DNA of 64,000 nt from Lachnospiraceae bacterium (GTDB lineage: Bacteria; Bacillota; Clostridia; Lachnospirales; Lachnospiraceae), in NCBI GenBank assembly GCA_024682075.1, contig JAIKZQ010000028.1, positions 1-64,000 of the forward strand. The letters are read 5' to 3'. Below the pieces are notes generated by a model that saw nothing but the letters and a program-made list of their open reading frames with translations, searched no databases and was not told where the DNA came from. The position numbers and the translations under genes are program-made. Positions 34,424 to 42,886 of this stretch are shown piece by piece; the first letter of the stretch is position 1, and every line of letters begins with the position of its first letter.

Positions 34424-35248
34424 TTACATTGAAACCAGCAGGTAAGTCAGGATATATGCAGCCGGTCCGCACAGTATCATGGAATCGAACCTGTCCATCA
34501 CGCCTCCGTGACCGGGTATCAGTGATCCGTAATCCTTGATGTTATTATTACGCTTTATGCCGGATGCCGCAAGATCACCGACCATTCCCATGAGAGCTCC
34601 GGTCCCGCAGATGATCGCAAGCTTAGGAACAATGTATGAATCCTGGATGAACCTGCTCACATAAAAGAAACCGAACAGTGCTCCGAGCACCGCACTTCCT
34701 ATTATGCCCCCTATGCATCCCTCGGTGGATTTCTTGGGAGAAAGCTGAGGGAAAGGATGATGCTTTCCGAAGAGTATGCCGCTGCAGTAAGCAAGTGTGT
34801 CACATCCCCAGGAGGCAATGAGAACGACCCAGACGAAATACTCCCTTCCGTCAAGATTGCGCAGCATGTATATGAAGCTGAGCATGACGGGGCAATACAG
34901 CAGGGAGAAGATCGTCCTTACAATCCTGTCGGTCGAATATTTCGGGAACTTGAGCACGAACCATACAAGTTCCATCAGAACGAATCCGCCTATGACCAGT
35001 ATCAGGAATGTGTAATTGAAAGTGAACGTGACTGCAATATAATACAGAACGATCGAGATGACCGCAATGACATCGGGCCCGTTGAGCTTGCGCTTTTCCG
35101 TCTCCGAACAGAGAGCCTTTACAAGCTCCGCATATCCTATAAGTGAAATGATAAGCAGAAATGTGTTGAGAAAATAACCGCCGAAGGCAAAAGCAAACCC
35201 CAGAACGATCACTAAAACGATACCGCTTATAAGTCTCTTGATGAACAT
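34424..35248 (-). CDS. cdsA: Phosphatidate cytidylyltransferase
   Basis: Integral membrane enzyme of 274 residues making CDP-diacylglycerol from CTP and phosphatidic acid. About seven membrane segments are visible, and the CDP-DAG signature near the C-terminus reads SGIKRNNNIKDYGSLIPGHGGVMDRFDS. It lies 14 bases after uppS. Product CDP-DAG is the substrate of PgsA at 49314-49913. Confidence 0.96.
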   Translation of the reverse strand: MFIKRLISGIVLVIVLGFAFAFGGYFLNTFLLIISLIGYAELVKALCSETEKRKLNGPDVIAVISIVLYYIAVTFTFNYTFLILVIGGFVLMELVWFVLKFPKYSTDRIVRTIFSLLYCPVMLSFIYMLRNLDGREYFVWVVLIASWGCDTLAYCSGILFGKHHPFPQLSPKKSTEGCIGGIIGSAVLGALFGFFYVSRFIQDSYIVPKLAIICGTGALMGMVGDLAASGIKRNNNIKDYGSLIPGHGGVMDRFDSMILCGPAAYILTYLLVSM

Positions 35249-35262
35249 TAAGGTCTCCTGTT

Positions 35263-35973
35263 TTACTCTTCGCCCTTGACAAGTCCGCCAAAACGTCTTG
35301 TCCTGGAAGCGTAACTTTCAAGTGCCTTGTCGAGTTCAGCCTCATTGAAATCAGGCCATGCGACATCCGCAAAATAGAACTCACTGTAGGCAAGCTGCCA
35401 GAGCAGAAAATTGGATATTCTCTCCTCGGCGCATGTACGTATAAGAAGATCAGGATCGGGCATTCCCGCAGTATCAAGTGCGCAGCTCAGATCCTTATCA
35501 GTCAGACCCCTCATAAAATCTATGTCTTTTTCGGAAGCAAGCTTTCTCACAGCCCTGACGATCTCGTCTCTTCCGCCGTAATTAAGTGCTATTGTGAAAT
35601 TAAGACCTGTATTTAACTCCGTAGCTTCTTCAAGAGTTCTTATCGAATCCTGCAGATCTTCATCGAGTCCGCTCTTGTCACCGATCACTCTCACACGCAA
35701 GTTGTTCTTCATTGCGCGCTTTACCGAATTCTTCATGTAATCACGAAGAAGTTTCATGAGAGCGGCAACTTCATCGGAAGGCCTGTTCCAGTTCTCGGTG
35801 GAGAAAGCATATACGGTGAAATACTTGATCCCCTTGTCCCATACGACCTCACACATGTCCTCGAGGACACGTGCTCCGGCAACATGACCCGCATTTCTGG
35901 GAAGGCCCTTTTTCTTGGCCCATCTGCCGTTTCCGTCTAAGATTATCGCAAGATGCTCCGGAACGTTAGCCAT
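35263..35973 (-). CDS. uppS: Isoprenyl transferase (undecaprenyl diphosphate synthase)
   Basis: cis-Prenyltransferase of 236 residues that makes the lipid carrier for peptidoglycan. The substrate loop is ILDGNGRWAKKKGLPRNAGHVAG with the catalytic Asp at about 13; the other conserved region, DLLIRTCAEERISNFLLWQLAYSEFYF, has Cys where Gly/Ser (RTSGE) is usual. The start overlaps the frr stop codon (TAATG). Confidence 0.95.
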   Translation of the reverse strand: MANVPEHLAIILDGNGRWAKKKGLPRNAGHVAGARVLEDMCEVVWDKGIKYFTVYAFSTENWNRPSDEVAALMKLLRDYMKNSVKRAMKNNLRVRVIGDKSGLDEDLQDSIRTLEEATELNTGLNFTIALNYGGRDEIVRAVRKLASEKDIDFMRGLTDKDLSCALDTAGMPDPDLLIRTCAEERISNFLLWQLAYSEFYFADVAWPDFNEAELDKALESYASRTRRFGGLVKGEE

Positions 35974-36530
35974 TATACAGTCATAAGCTCCTTGGTCTTT
36001 TCTTCGAGAGACTTGTCGATCTTTGCAATATAATCGTCGGTAAGCTTCTGAAGACCGTCGGTAAGATCGGCAGCCTCATCCTCGGAGATCTCGCCCTTTC
36101 CAAGCTTCTTGAACTCTTCGTTGCCGTCTCTTCTTACGTTTCTGAGAGCAACCTTAGCCTCTTCAGCCTTCTTCTTGATATCCTTGACCAGATCCTTACG
36201 TCTTTCCTCTGTAAGCTCAGGGAACTGAAGTCTGATGATGCTTCCGTCGTTCTGAGGATTGATTCCGATATCGGAGGTAAGGATGGCCTTCTCAATAGCC
36301 TTGAGCATGGTCTTATCCCAGGGTGCTATCTGAATGATGCGAGCCTCGGGAACGGATACATTGCCCACCTGCTGAATGGGAGTGGGAGTTCCGTAATAAT
36401 CGACCTTTATCTTGTCGAGCACGTGGGGATTTGCTCTTCCCGCACGAACCGCAGCATACTCCTCGTTAAGGAAATCGAGGGTCTTCTTCATCTTCTCTTC
36501 ATAAGCCTGTAATCTGGCATCCATATGCAT
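35973..36530 (-). CDS. frr: Ribosome recycling factor
   Basis: Releases ribosomes from mRNA after termination together with EF-G. 185 residues, with the usual long three-helix bundle and a small alpha/beta domain (VRAGRANPHVLDKIKVDYYGTPTPIQQ). It lies 20 bases after pyrH and is overlapped by uppS. Confidence 0.97.
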   Translation of the reverse strand: MHMDARLQAYEEKMKKTLDFLNEEYAAVRAGRANPHVLDKIKVDYYGTPTPIQQVGNVSVPEARIIQIAPWDKTMLKAIEKAILTSDIGINPQNDGSIIRLQFPELTEERRKDLVKDIKKKAEEAKVALRNVRRDGNEEFKKLGKGEISEDEAADLTDGLQKLTDDYIAKIDKSLEEKTKELMTV

Positions 36531-36550
36531 TCCTCCGGTATTAAGTATTA

Positions 36551-37243
36551 TCAGACAGTGATCCTGGTTCCGTTAAATGTTCCGTACAGAGTGTTCACGA
36601 TGCTGTTTTCCTCATTGAGCGAGAACACACACATCGGCATCTTATTATCCCTTGCAAGGATCGAGGCCGTCATGTCAACAACCTGAAGATTACCCGCAAT
36701 GACATCATCGATGCTTACACTGTCATATCTTGTGGCACTCGGATCCTTGGCAGGATCTGCGGTATACACTCCGTCGATGGATTTAGCCAGAAGGATCTGA
36801 TCCGCTTCCACCTCAACAGCTCTCAGCACGACACCCGTATCGGTTGAAAAGTAGGGATGTCCGGTTCCTCCTGCGAAGAACACCACATGTCCCTTTTCAA
36901 ACGCTTCGTTTGCCTTGTCCTTGGAAAAAAGATCGGTAAAAGCGCCGATGACAAAAGGAGTGAGGATGTCTGTCTTAAGTCCCACGGATCTGCATATCTC
37001 GGAGACATACAGTGCATTCATGACCGTGGCGAGCATTCCTATCTGGTCTGCCTTGGTCCTGTCCATGTTCTCGGAGCTTCTTCCTCTCCAGAAGTTGCCT
37101 CCGCCGATCACTATTCCGACCTGTGTTCCCTTGTCAGTGATCTCCTTGATCTGATCTGCGACCATCCTTACGGTAGGTTCGTCAAATCCTGTCTTTGAAG
37201 GTCCTGCAAGTGCTTCGCCGCTGAGCTTTAATAATATTCTCAT
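36551..37243 (-). CDS. pyrH: UMP kinase
   Basis: Hexameric bacterial UMP kinase of 230 residues of the amino-acid-kinase family. LLKLSGEALAG at the start, GVVIGGGNFWRGR and a DQIGMLATVMNAL region are characteristic, with D-P-x-x-D-P-like substrate residues near TADPAKDPSATRYD. The start has AGGAGG. It follows the bactofilin gene by 30 bases. Confidence 0.96.
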   Translation of the reverse strand: MRILLKLSGEALAGPSKTGFDEPTVRMVADQIKEITDKGTQVGIVIGGGNFWRGRSSENMDRTKADQIGMLATVMNALYVSEICRSVGLKTDILTPFVIGAFTDLFSKDKANEAFEKGHVVFFAGGTGHPYFSTDTGVVLRAVEVEADQILLAKSIDGVYTADPAKDPSATRYDSVSIDDVIAGNLQVVDMTASILARDNKMPMCVFSLNEENSIVNTLYGTFNGTRITV

Positions 37244-37273
37244 ACGATCCTCCTGCCTACATAAATGGCCTTA

Positions 37274-38656
37274 TCAGTTCTCTTCGGTCTTCTTTCTGGT
37301 CTTCTTCTCAGGCTTGGTCTCAGGCTTGTAATCATCAAAGAATGCGGTAGGGCTGACTTCAGCATATGCCTGTGAGCAGATACCTTCAAGTGCGGCACCG
37401 TTATTGATCTGAACCGACTTGGAACGGATATTTCCCATGACGATCGCGGTAGAATCCAGAATGACGGGACCGTGAACATCGATGTCACCCTTGACTGCAC
37501 CTGCGATAGCTGCACTGAATGCTGAAATGTTTCCGACGATGACGGTTCCTGCACCTATCTTGACGGAAGATTCGCTGGTGACATTACCGGTGATCTTCGC
37601 ATTCTCGGCAAATACTTCTTTTGCTTCGGAATTGCCTACGATATGTCCGGTCACATTAAGCTTGCCCTTTACGCTGACATCACCGTTGACCTTGCCGAGA
37701 AGATCAAGGGATCCTGCTGATTCCACATCACCGTTTACGATCATTCCCGCGGTGATGACTGATGTTTCGTCTGAATAAGTTCCTGCTTCCATTTCATATG
37801 CTCCTTTGGTATCTGTATTGTCTACCGGTTCATCCGGATCATCTGTTTCGGTATCGTCTTCTGCTGAAGCATCTTCCTCTTCAGCCGGTTCCTCCGAGGA
37901 AAGTTCCTCATCGGATCCGTACTCTTCCTCCGCAGCTGCTGCCTCTTCCTTCTTGTCAAGTGACGCAAAGGCAAGATCAAGTGCGGAACTGAGATCATCG
38001 GACATCTCCTCAGTCGCTTCCTCTTCAGGTGCATCCTGAGCTTCTGAAGAAAGACCTGCAAGTATCTCCTCTGTGATCTTATCGCCGGATGCAGGTTCTG
38101 CGGCAGGTTCAGCGTCTTCATATGAAGCAGCTTCTTCAGCAGATGCTTCTTCGCTTATCTCCTCTGCAGGTATCTCTTCTTCTGCGGGGATATCTTCTTC
38201 AGCAGGGATGTCTTCTGCCTTGATATCTACTGCAAACAGTTCCTCTTCAGCTTTCTGTGAAGGCTCATCCGCATTATCATCGTCAGCAGGTGCTGCCGGT
38301 TCTTCTGTTGCCGTCTCATCTACAGGAGCTTCTTCAGGTAATAGTCCTGCAAGGATGGAGTCAATGTCATCGCCTGCGTCCGAAGCATCATCACTCTTTT
38401 CAGCCTCGGGAGAGTGAAGATCCTCACCGCCCAGATCCGATACGAGGTCCTTCAGAAGTGCAGACACGTCGTCATTTTCTTCTCCGAAACCGTAATCATC
38501 AAGAGAAGTCTGCTTCATGATGCTTTCAGCTTCATCAAGTCCGGCTAATTCAGCATCAGCGAGTATTCTGTCCGCTTCTTCTCCGGCTTTTTCTTTCTTT
38601 TTCTCGCCGCCGGCAACCAGGGACAGATCCTGTTTTAATTCACCGAAAAAACCCAT
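37274..38656 (-). CDS. Bactofilin-family protein with long acidic N-terminus
   Basis: Protein of 460 residues. Residues 1-290 are low-complexity and highly acidic, rich in Glu, Asp, Ala and Ser, with IPAEE-type repeats near 155-175. Residues about 295-430 are a bactofilin (DUF583) beta-helix: SVITAGMIVNGDVESAGSLD, then repeated GxVxGxV strands. A Lys/Glu tail ends the protein. Bactofilins polymerise without nucleotide and organise envelope enzymes. Its place before pyrH-frr-uppS-cdsA suggests an envelope role. The acidic part is unusually long for the family. The start has GGAGG. Confidence 0.88.
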   Translation of the reverse strand: MGFFGELKQDLSLVAGGEKKKEKAGEEADRILADAELAGLDEAESIMKQTSLDDYGFGEENDDVSALLKDLVSDLGGEDLHSPEAEKSDDASDAGDDIDSILAGLLPEEAPVDETATEEPAAPADDDNADEPSQKAEEELFAVDIKAEDIPAEEDIPAEEEIPAEEISEEASAEEAASYEDAEPAAEPASGDKITEEILAGLSSEAQDAPEEEATEEMSDDLSSALDLAFASLDKKEEAAAAEEEYGSDEELSSEEPAEEEDASAEDDTETDDPDEPVDNTDTKGAYEMEAGTYSDETSVITAGMIVNGDVESAGSLDLLGKVNGDVSVKGKLNVTGHIVGNSEAKEVFAENAKITGNVTSESSVKIGAGTVIVGNISAFSAAIAGAVKGDIDVHGPVILDSTAIVMGNIRSKSVQINNGAALEGICSQAYAEVSPTAFFDDYKPETKPEKKTRKKTEEN

Positions 38657-38682
38657 TTGTTACCTCCATATATTTTATTGAA

Positions 38683-38700
38683 ATCCCCGTTAACGGGGAT
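38683..38700 (-). terminator. Possible terminator after the NodB gene
   Basis: A perfect 18-base palindrome (ATCCCCG-TTAA-CGGGGAT) followed on the minus strand by TTTCAAT lies 14 bases after the deacetylase stop codon and ahead of the bactofilin gene. The T tract is short, so it may be a partial terminator. Confidence 0.45.
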
Positions 38701-38714
38701 GGTCAGGTCAAAGA

Positions 38715-39689
38715 TCAGATATTGTGATGAATGACCGTCGTGTCATCCGTAATAGGAAGAATGACGGTATTATCCATTGCCTGTATTGCTTCTATGATGC
38801 CCGGAAGTGCCTGAACCGTAGTCCACTTTGCCGCAGTGTCATGGAGCAGGATCACGGTCACGGGCCTGTCCTGTATTCCGTTTATTGCATTCTGCGTGAT
38901 CTGATAGGGGGTCAGGTACTGACCGCTTGCATCCTGGCTTGAAACATTCCAGTCAAAATACACTATTCCCTGGGAATCCAGGTAATCTGCAAGAATGTTC
39001 ACGTCGGTCGCACTGACGTCGTTGGAACTTCCGCCCGGGAAGCGGTAGAACTTCGGAGAAACTCCGGTCACATCCTCAAGAAGCTGTCTTATCCTGGATG
39101 TGTCTTCCGCAAAGCTTTCGGGTGATGCATAAATCTCGCTGTAGACATGTGAATATGAATGCATTCCGAGAGTATGTCCCTCTTCCAAAATGCGGAGATA
39201 TCTGGCATATGAAGCGGTATTTTCTCTTCCTATGACGAAGAAAGTTGCTTTGACGTCATATTCAGCCAGAATGTCAAGAATATCATCGGTATATATGCTG
39301 GGACCGTCATCGAATGTCAGGTAGACTCTGTGAATTCCGTCCCATTCCGTCTCCGATGCATAATTGACCATGCCGCCTGCATCCGCTACTTGCGAAACAT
39401 AATTCCCCGGAACATAGACATTCCCGGTTTCCTCACAGGGCTCCTGAAGTTCGGAAGTCCGACCGGATCCGGCAATACTGTCATCACTAATGCCACCGGC
39501 GTTCTCATCATACCAGGAAAGCTGCACGAGTCTGGACTCACGGTATCCGAGTTCCTCATAGCTTTCTCTTCCCTCAATGCGATCCTCGAGAAGTGATACT
39601 TTCGCTGCAAGTATCGCACACAAAATGCACGGGATCATGATGATCACAGGCAACAGCTTTATTATTGTTTTTTCAAAACGATGGTCCAT
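38715..39689 (-). CDS. Membrane-anchored polysaccharide deacetylase (NodB family)
   Basis: Protein of 324 residues with one N-terminal membrane segment (about 10-32) and an extracellular CE4 domain from about 120. Motif 1 is TFDDGP (125-130), motif 2 is HSYSH (177-181), motif 3 is RFPGGSSN, motif 4 is DWNVSS, and motif 5 is VILLHD. All metal and catalytic residues are present. Likely substrate: N-acetylated sugar of peptidoglycan or another wall polymer. The linker 40-110 is rich in Glu, Ser and Gly. It follows the DAHP synthase gene by 58 bases. Confidence 0.93.
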   Translation of the reverse strand: MDHRFEKTIIKLLPVIIMIPCILCAILAAKVSLLEDRIEGRESYEELGYRESRLVQLSWYDENAGGISDDSIAGSGRTSELQEPCEETGNVYVPGNYVSQVADAGGMVNYASETEWDGIHRVYLTFDDGPSIYTDDILDILAEYDVKATFFVIGRENTASYARYLRILEEGHTLGMHSYSHVYSEIYASPESFAEDTSRIRQLLEDVTGVSPKFYRFPGGSSNDVSATDVNILADYLDSQGIVYFDWNVSSQDASGQYLTPYQITQNAINGIQDRPVTVILLHDTAAKWTTVQALPGIIEAIQAMDNTVILPITDDTTVIHHNI

Positions 39690-39747
39690 GTGTAATTCCG
39701 TTCCGAAAGACTTAAGATCCTCCGGAACAACGGACCTGTCGTCTTTC

Positions 39748-40779
39748 TTAATCTACGAGATCTGCTATGTCGTAGATCAGTCTTTCAGAGTCAGCCCATC
39801 CAAGGCAGGGATCCGTGATGGACTTGCCGTAGACGCCTTCTCCGATCTTCTGACTTCCTTCTTCGATATAGCTTTCTATCATGACGCCCTTTACGAGCTT
39901 TTTGATGTCAGGATTAATTGAGCGGTTGTGCATTACCTCCTTGACGATCCTGATCTGCTGCTTGAACTGCTTGTCAGAATTAGAATGATTGGAGTCAATG
40001 ATTACCGCAGGATTTACCAGGTCCATCTTGTTGTACATGTCCAGGACTCTGACAAGATCCTCATAATGATAATTGGGAGTATTATTACCATGCTTATTGG
40101 TAGCTCCCCTGAGCACTGCATGAGCTTCCTTGTTGCCCGTGGTCTTAACCTCCCATCCCCTGTAAATGAAGGAATGGGCGTGCTGAGCCGCATAGATGGA
40201 ATTCATCATTACGGACAGATCGCCACTTGTGGGGTTCTTCATTCCCGCAGGAACATCGAATCCGGAAACGGTAAGCCTGTGCTGCTGGTCCTCGACCGAA
40301 CGCGCTCCGATAGCCACATATGAAAGGATATCGGAAACGTATCTCCAGTTTTCGGGATAGAGCATCTCGTCGGCGGGCGTAAGACCCGTCTCCTCGACAG
40401 CCCTGATGTGCATATGTCTCATTGCAACCAGTCCGGCAAGGAAATCAACTTCCTTCTGGGGATCCGGCTGATGAACAATGCCCTTATAACCCGAACCGGT
40501 CGTGCGGGGCTTGTTGGTATAAATTCTGGGGATAAGGATCAGCTTATCCTTTACCTTGTCGTAGATGCTCGCAAGCCTGCCGACATAGTCGCATACAGCA
40601 TCTTCATTGTCCGCGGAGCAGGGTCCGATGATAACAAGGAACTTATCGGACTTGCCGGAAAAAACATCCTTTATCTCGGCATCGCGCGCTTTCTTGATCT
40701 CCCTTAATTTCTCGGGAACAGGATACTCTGCTCTTATCTCATCGGGAGTAGGCAGTTTCTTAATGAATTCAAATGACAT
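39748..40779 (-). CDS. 3-deoxy-7-phosphoheptulonate synthase, class I
   Basis: Joins phosphoenolpyruvate and erythrose 4-phosphate in the first step of aromatic synthesis. 343 residues, the AroF/G/H-type length. IIGPCSADNED holds the metal cysteine; KPRTTGSGYKG, GARSVEDQQHR and the IDSNHSNSDKQ metal His region are typical. No other aro genes are near. It has its own strong promoter, and a NodB gene follows. Confidence 0.95.
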   Translation of the reverse strand: MSFEFIKKLPTPDEIRAEYPVPEKLREIKKARDAEIKDVFSGKSDKFLVIIGPCSADNEDAVCDYVGRLASIYDKVKDKLILIPRIYTNKPRTTGSGYKGIVHQPDPQKEVDFLAGLVAMRHMHIRAVEETGLTPADEMLYPENWRYVSDILSYVAIGARSVEDQQHRLTVSGFDVPAGMKNPTSGDLSVMMNSIYAAQHAHSFIYRGWEVKTTGNKEAHAVLRGATNKHGNNTPNYHYEDLVRVLDMYNKMDLVNPAVIIDSNHSNSDKQFKQQIRIVKEVMHNRSINPDIKKLVKGVMIESYIEEGSQKIGEGVYGKSITDPCLGWADSERLIYDIADLVD

Positions 40780-40870
40780 GATTATCGTTTCCTTTGCATA
40801 ATGTAAAAATGCTGTTCTTTTGCCGGGCAGGTTCCTTATTATTGCAAGGTCCCATTAACGACACTTTTGC

Positions 40871-40899
40871 ATTATATTATATAGTTCGTACTTGTGCAA
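40871..40899 (-). promoter_or_regulatory. DAHP synthase promoter
   Basis: On the minus strand, TTGCAC (40894-40899), a 17-base spacer and TATAAT (40871-40876), giving a leader of about 85 bases. Confidence 0.68.
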
Positions 40900-40954
40900 A
40901 CGATAAGTGCATGTCCCGAAAGCCTATGTTTTTCAAAACCGTGGACAGGTATAT

Positions 40955-41827
40955 TTAATTTCTCGGATGAGCTCCGGCATAGGTCTTGCGGAGCGAATTC
41001 TGCGCCATTCTTGCATAGACCTGAGTGGTGGAGATATCCGAATGCCCCAGCATGACGGAAACACTCTTGATATCGGCGCCGTGCTCTATGAGATGAGCCG
41101 CAAAGCTGTGACGGAGCAGGCAGGGGGTCACATCCTTTTCTATTCCCGCATCCTTAACGTAGGACTTGAGTATCTTCCAAAAACCCTGTCTGGACATCTC
41201 TTCACCCTGATAGTTGGGGAACATAACCTGACTGTCGCGATCTGCTATGAGTGCCATGCGGGCATTCTCAAGATAAGCCATCATCGCATTCCTTGCATGT
41301 CTTCCGAGGGGAATGTTGCGGCCGTTAACGGAAAGCATGTCCGTCTTAAGATCAAGATCGCTCAGTTTCAGTTTGATAAGCTCAGAAACCTTGATGCCTG
41401 TAGCATACATGACTTCGAGCATTGCCTTGTCCCTGAGTCCCTTGGGGTCATTACCTAAGGGTGCATCAAGAAGCCTTACCACTTCATCTTCGGTAAGGAT
41501 ATCGGGATTTACGCGTTCAACCTTCGGACCCGCAAGTCCCCTTGATACATCTTCATCAACTTCATGAAGCGTATACAGATATGAATAAAATGCGTGGATC
41601 GAAGCTACATTCCTTGAAATGGTGGAAGACTTGAACTCTCCTGCCTCGAGATAATCGATATATGTTTCGAGATTGTGTTCTGTAACTTCGCTAAGATCGT
41701 CTATCGCAAGATCGCTGCAGTAACTCTCAAGTCTGCTCAGATCTCTTCTGTATGACTGAATGGTATTCTCGGACATCTTCTTTTCATCAGCGAGATACCT
41801 TGTAAAAAGATCCAGATATTTCCCCAT
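40955..41827 (-). CDS. Xer-family tyrosine recombinase with substituted catalytic residues
   Basis: Protein of 290 residues with the SAM-like N-terminal domain (1-90) and a C-terminal catalytic domain arranged like XerD. Of the canonical R-K-H-R-H-Y set I see R239, H262 (LGHSD) and Y271. The first Arg is Lys (ATGIKVSEL, K146), and the HxLRH motif reads CLLRH (Cys236). The beta-hairpin that carries the catalytic Lys is shortened to SVNGRNIPLG, without the usual GKGxKxR. It may be a slow, specialised or regulatory XerD-like protein. The gene stands alone. ATG 41827 was chosen over a TTG one codon earlier. Confidence 0.85.
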   Translation of the reverse strand: MGKYLDLFTRYLADEKKMSENTIQSYRRDLSRLESYCSDLAIDDLSEVTEHNLETYIDYLEAGEFKSSTISRNVASIHAFYSYLYTLHEVDEDVSRGLAGPKVERVNPDILTEDEVVRLLDAPLGNDPKGLRDKAMLEVMYATGIKVSELIKLKLSDLDLKTDMLSVNGRNIPLGRHARNAMMAYLENARMALIADRDSQVMFPNYQGEEMSRQGFWKILKSYVKDAGIEKDVTPCLLRHSFAAHLIEHGADIKSVSVMLGHSDISTTQVYARMAQNSLRKTYAGAHPRN

Positions 41828-41901
41828 CAATTGAACAATTCCTAACCGGCTTCCGTGCCATATTTGTCATCCGTATTATGGAACTTTATGTAAAGCGCCT
41901 T

Positions 41902-41952
41902 AAGCGACAAATCGCATTATAAAAAACGCAAAAAAAATATTCAAGCGACAAA
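41902..41952. repeat. Degenerate direct repeats around the recombinase promoter
   Basis: AAGCGACAAA occurs at 41902-41911 and 41943-41952, each followed by a similar GCAT-A-rich stretch, so the similarity extends for about 28 bases. One copy lies just past the -10 and the other overlaps the -35, as an operator pair or a recombinase-binding site would. Confidence 0.5.
41916..41944 (-). promoter_or_regulatory. Promoter of the Xer-like recombinase gene
   Basis: On the minus strand, TTGAAT (41939-41944), a 17-base T-rich spacer and TATAAT (41916-41921). Confidence 0.6.
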
Positions 41953-42017
41953 AAGCATAAGAAAAATACGGAAAATTCTACGATTTTTTTACACCACAAT
42001 ATGTTGTAAAAATGCAT

Positions 42018-42048
42018 AAAAAGAGGGACTTGCAACCACAAGTCCCTC
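42018..42048 (-). terminator. Terminator of the Nudix gene
   Basis: On the minus strand the perfect stem GAGGGACTTG/CAAGTCCCTC is followed by TTTTTATGC, 18 bases after the stop codon. Confidence 0.92.
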
Positions 42049-42065
42049 CCCATAATCTTAATAAA

Positions 42066-42605
42066 TTATAGGTGATATTTTGATGCGTACAAAAGTATTC
42101 CGACAATGGTCTTGGAGTCCTGGATCCTGCCCTCATAAATCATCTGTCTGAGCTCATCAAGAGTGTAGGCTTCAAGATCGATGTATTCATCTTCATCGAG
42201 ATGCTGTGGATGCCTGTCCTTGAGATCTTTGGCAAGATACAGTCCAATCTTTTCGTTACAGAATGCAACGGTCGTGTATATGGTCGTGAGGTATTCGATA
42301 TCATCACAGACAAATCCGGTCTCTTCGGAAAGCTCACGTAACGCTGCACTCTTCGGATCCTCATCGCGGGTATCGAGCTTTCCGGCAGGGATCTCAAGAG
42401 TATATCTGTCAAGTGGATTCCTGTACTGACGGACCATCAGAAGCTTTCCGTCCTCACGGACCGCAACAACCGCAACTGCACCGTCGTGATCTATGAGATC
42501 CCACTTGACGGTATTTCCGTCCGGCATGAGCATCGTATCCTGATAAAAATCTATCACCTTGCCCTTATGAACAAGCTGTCTGTCTATTCTCTTTATTTCG
42601 TCCAT
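42066..42605 (-). CDS. Nudix hydrolase, ADP-ribose pyrophosphatase type
   Basis: Protein of 179 residues. The Nudix box runs from GKLDTRDEDP to RELSEETGF; it has one extra residue between the first Gly and the Glu/Asp compared with the textbook GX5E spacing, as in many ADP-ribose pyrophosphatases. The N-terminal dimer strand (IDRQLVHKGKVIDFYQDTMLMPDG) also fits that subfamily. Probable reaction: ADP-ribose to AMP and ribose 5-phosphate. ATG 42605 with GGAGCTTGA is preferred over a TTG two codons earlier. Confidence 0.88.
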   Translation of the reverse strand: MDEIKRIDRQLVHKGKVIDFYQDTMLMPDGNTVKWDLIDHDGAVAVVAVREDGKLLMVRQYRNPLDRYTLEIPAGKLDTRDEDPKSAALRELSEETGFVCDDIEYLTTIYTTVAFCNEKIGLYLAKDLKDRHPQHLDEDEYIDLEAYTLDELRQMIYEGRIQDSKTIVGILLYASKYHL

Positions 42606-42663
42606 CTTCAAGCTCCAGTATTTTTTCTATAGAAATCAATACTACTTAGTCTTTCTGTTTTTT

Positions 42664-42831
42664 CGCGGGTGGTGTGAATGAGAATATCAACGTCGAAGCG
42701 CCTGCGAAGAATCACGTTCGCCTGGCCCGAACGAAGTGAGTGGCCTGCGGCAAGAACTGAAAATTGCTCCAGACAGGTGATTCCGCCTGGTGCTTCGGGA
42801 AGGAGATATTCTCGTCACGACAGGACCCGCG
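42664..42831. repeat. Long imperfect inverted repeat LIR3
   Basis: Arms begin CGCGGGT at 42664 and end ACCCGCG at 42831, and pair over about 55 bases, including GAGAATATC/GATATTCTC, CGAAGC/GCTTCG and AATCAC/GTGATT. The central part contains the hairpin GTTCG/CGAAC (42716-42732) and a CGAAGTGAGTGG motif. It lies 5 bases past the aminotransferase terminator on the minus strand. Together with the Nudix-gene upstream region it fills the 280-base gap. Confidence 0.78.
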
Positions 42832-42835
42832 ATAT

Positions 42836-42871
42836 AAAAGTATAGACGGGACATAAAGAACTGTCCCGTCT
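42836..42871 (-). terminator. Terminator of the aminotransferase gene
   Basis: On the minus strand the stem AGACGGGACA/TGTCCCGTCT is followed by ATACTTTTAT. Confidence 0.85.
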
Positions 42872-42886
42872 CACGAATTAATGAAA

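Noticed and set aside
40955..41827. Recombinase as a phage or integrative-element integrase
   Set aside because: Domain length and layout fit chromosomal Xer proteins, neighbours are housekeeping genes, and no attachment-site repeats or tRNA gene are seen.
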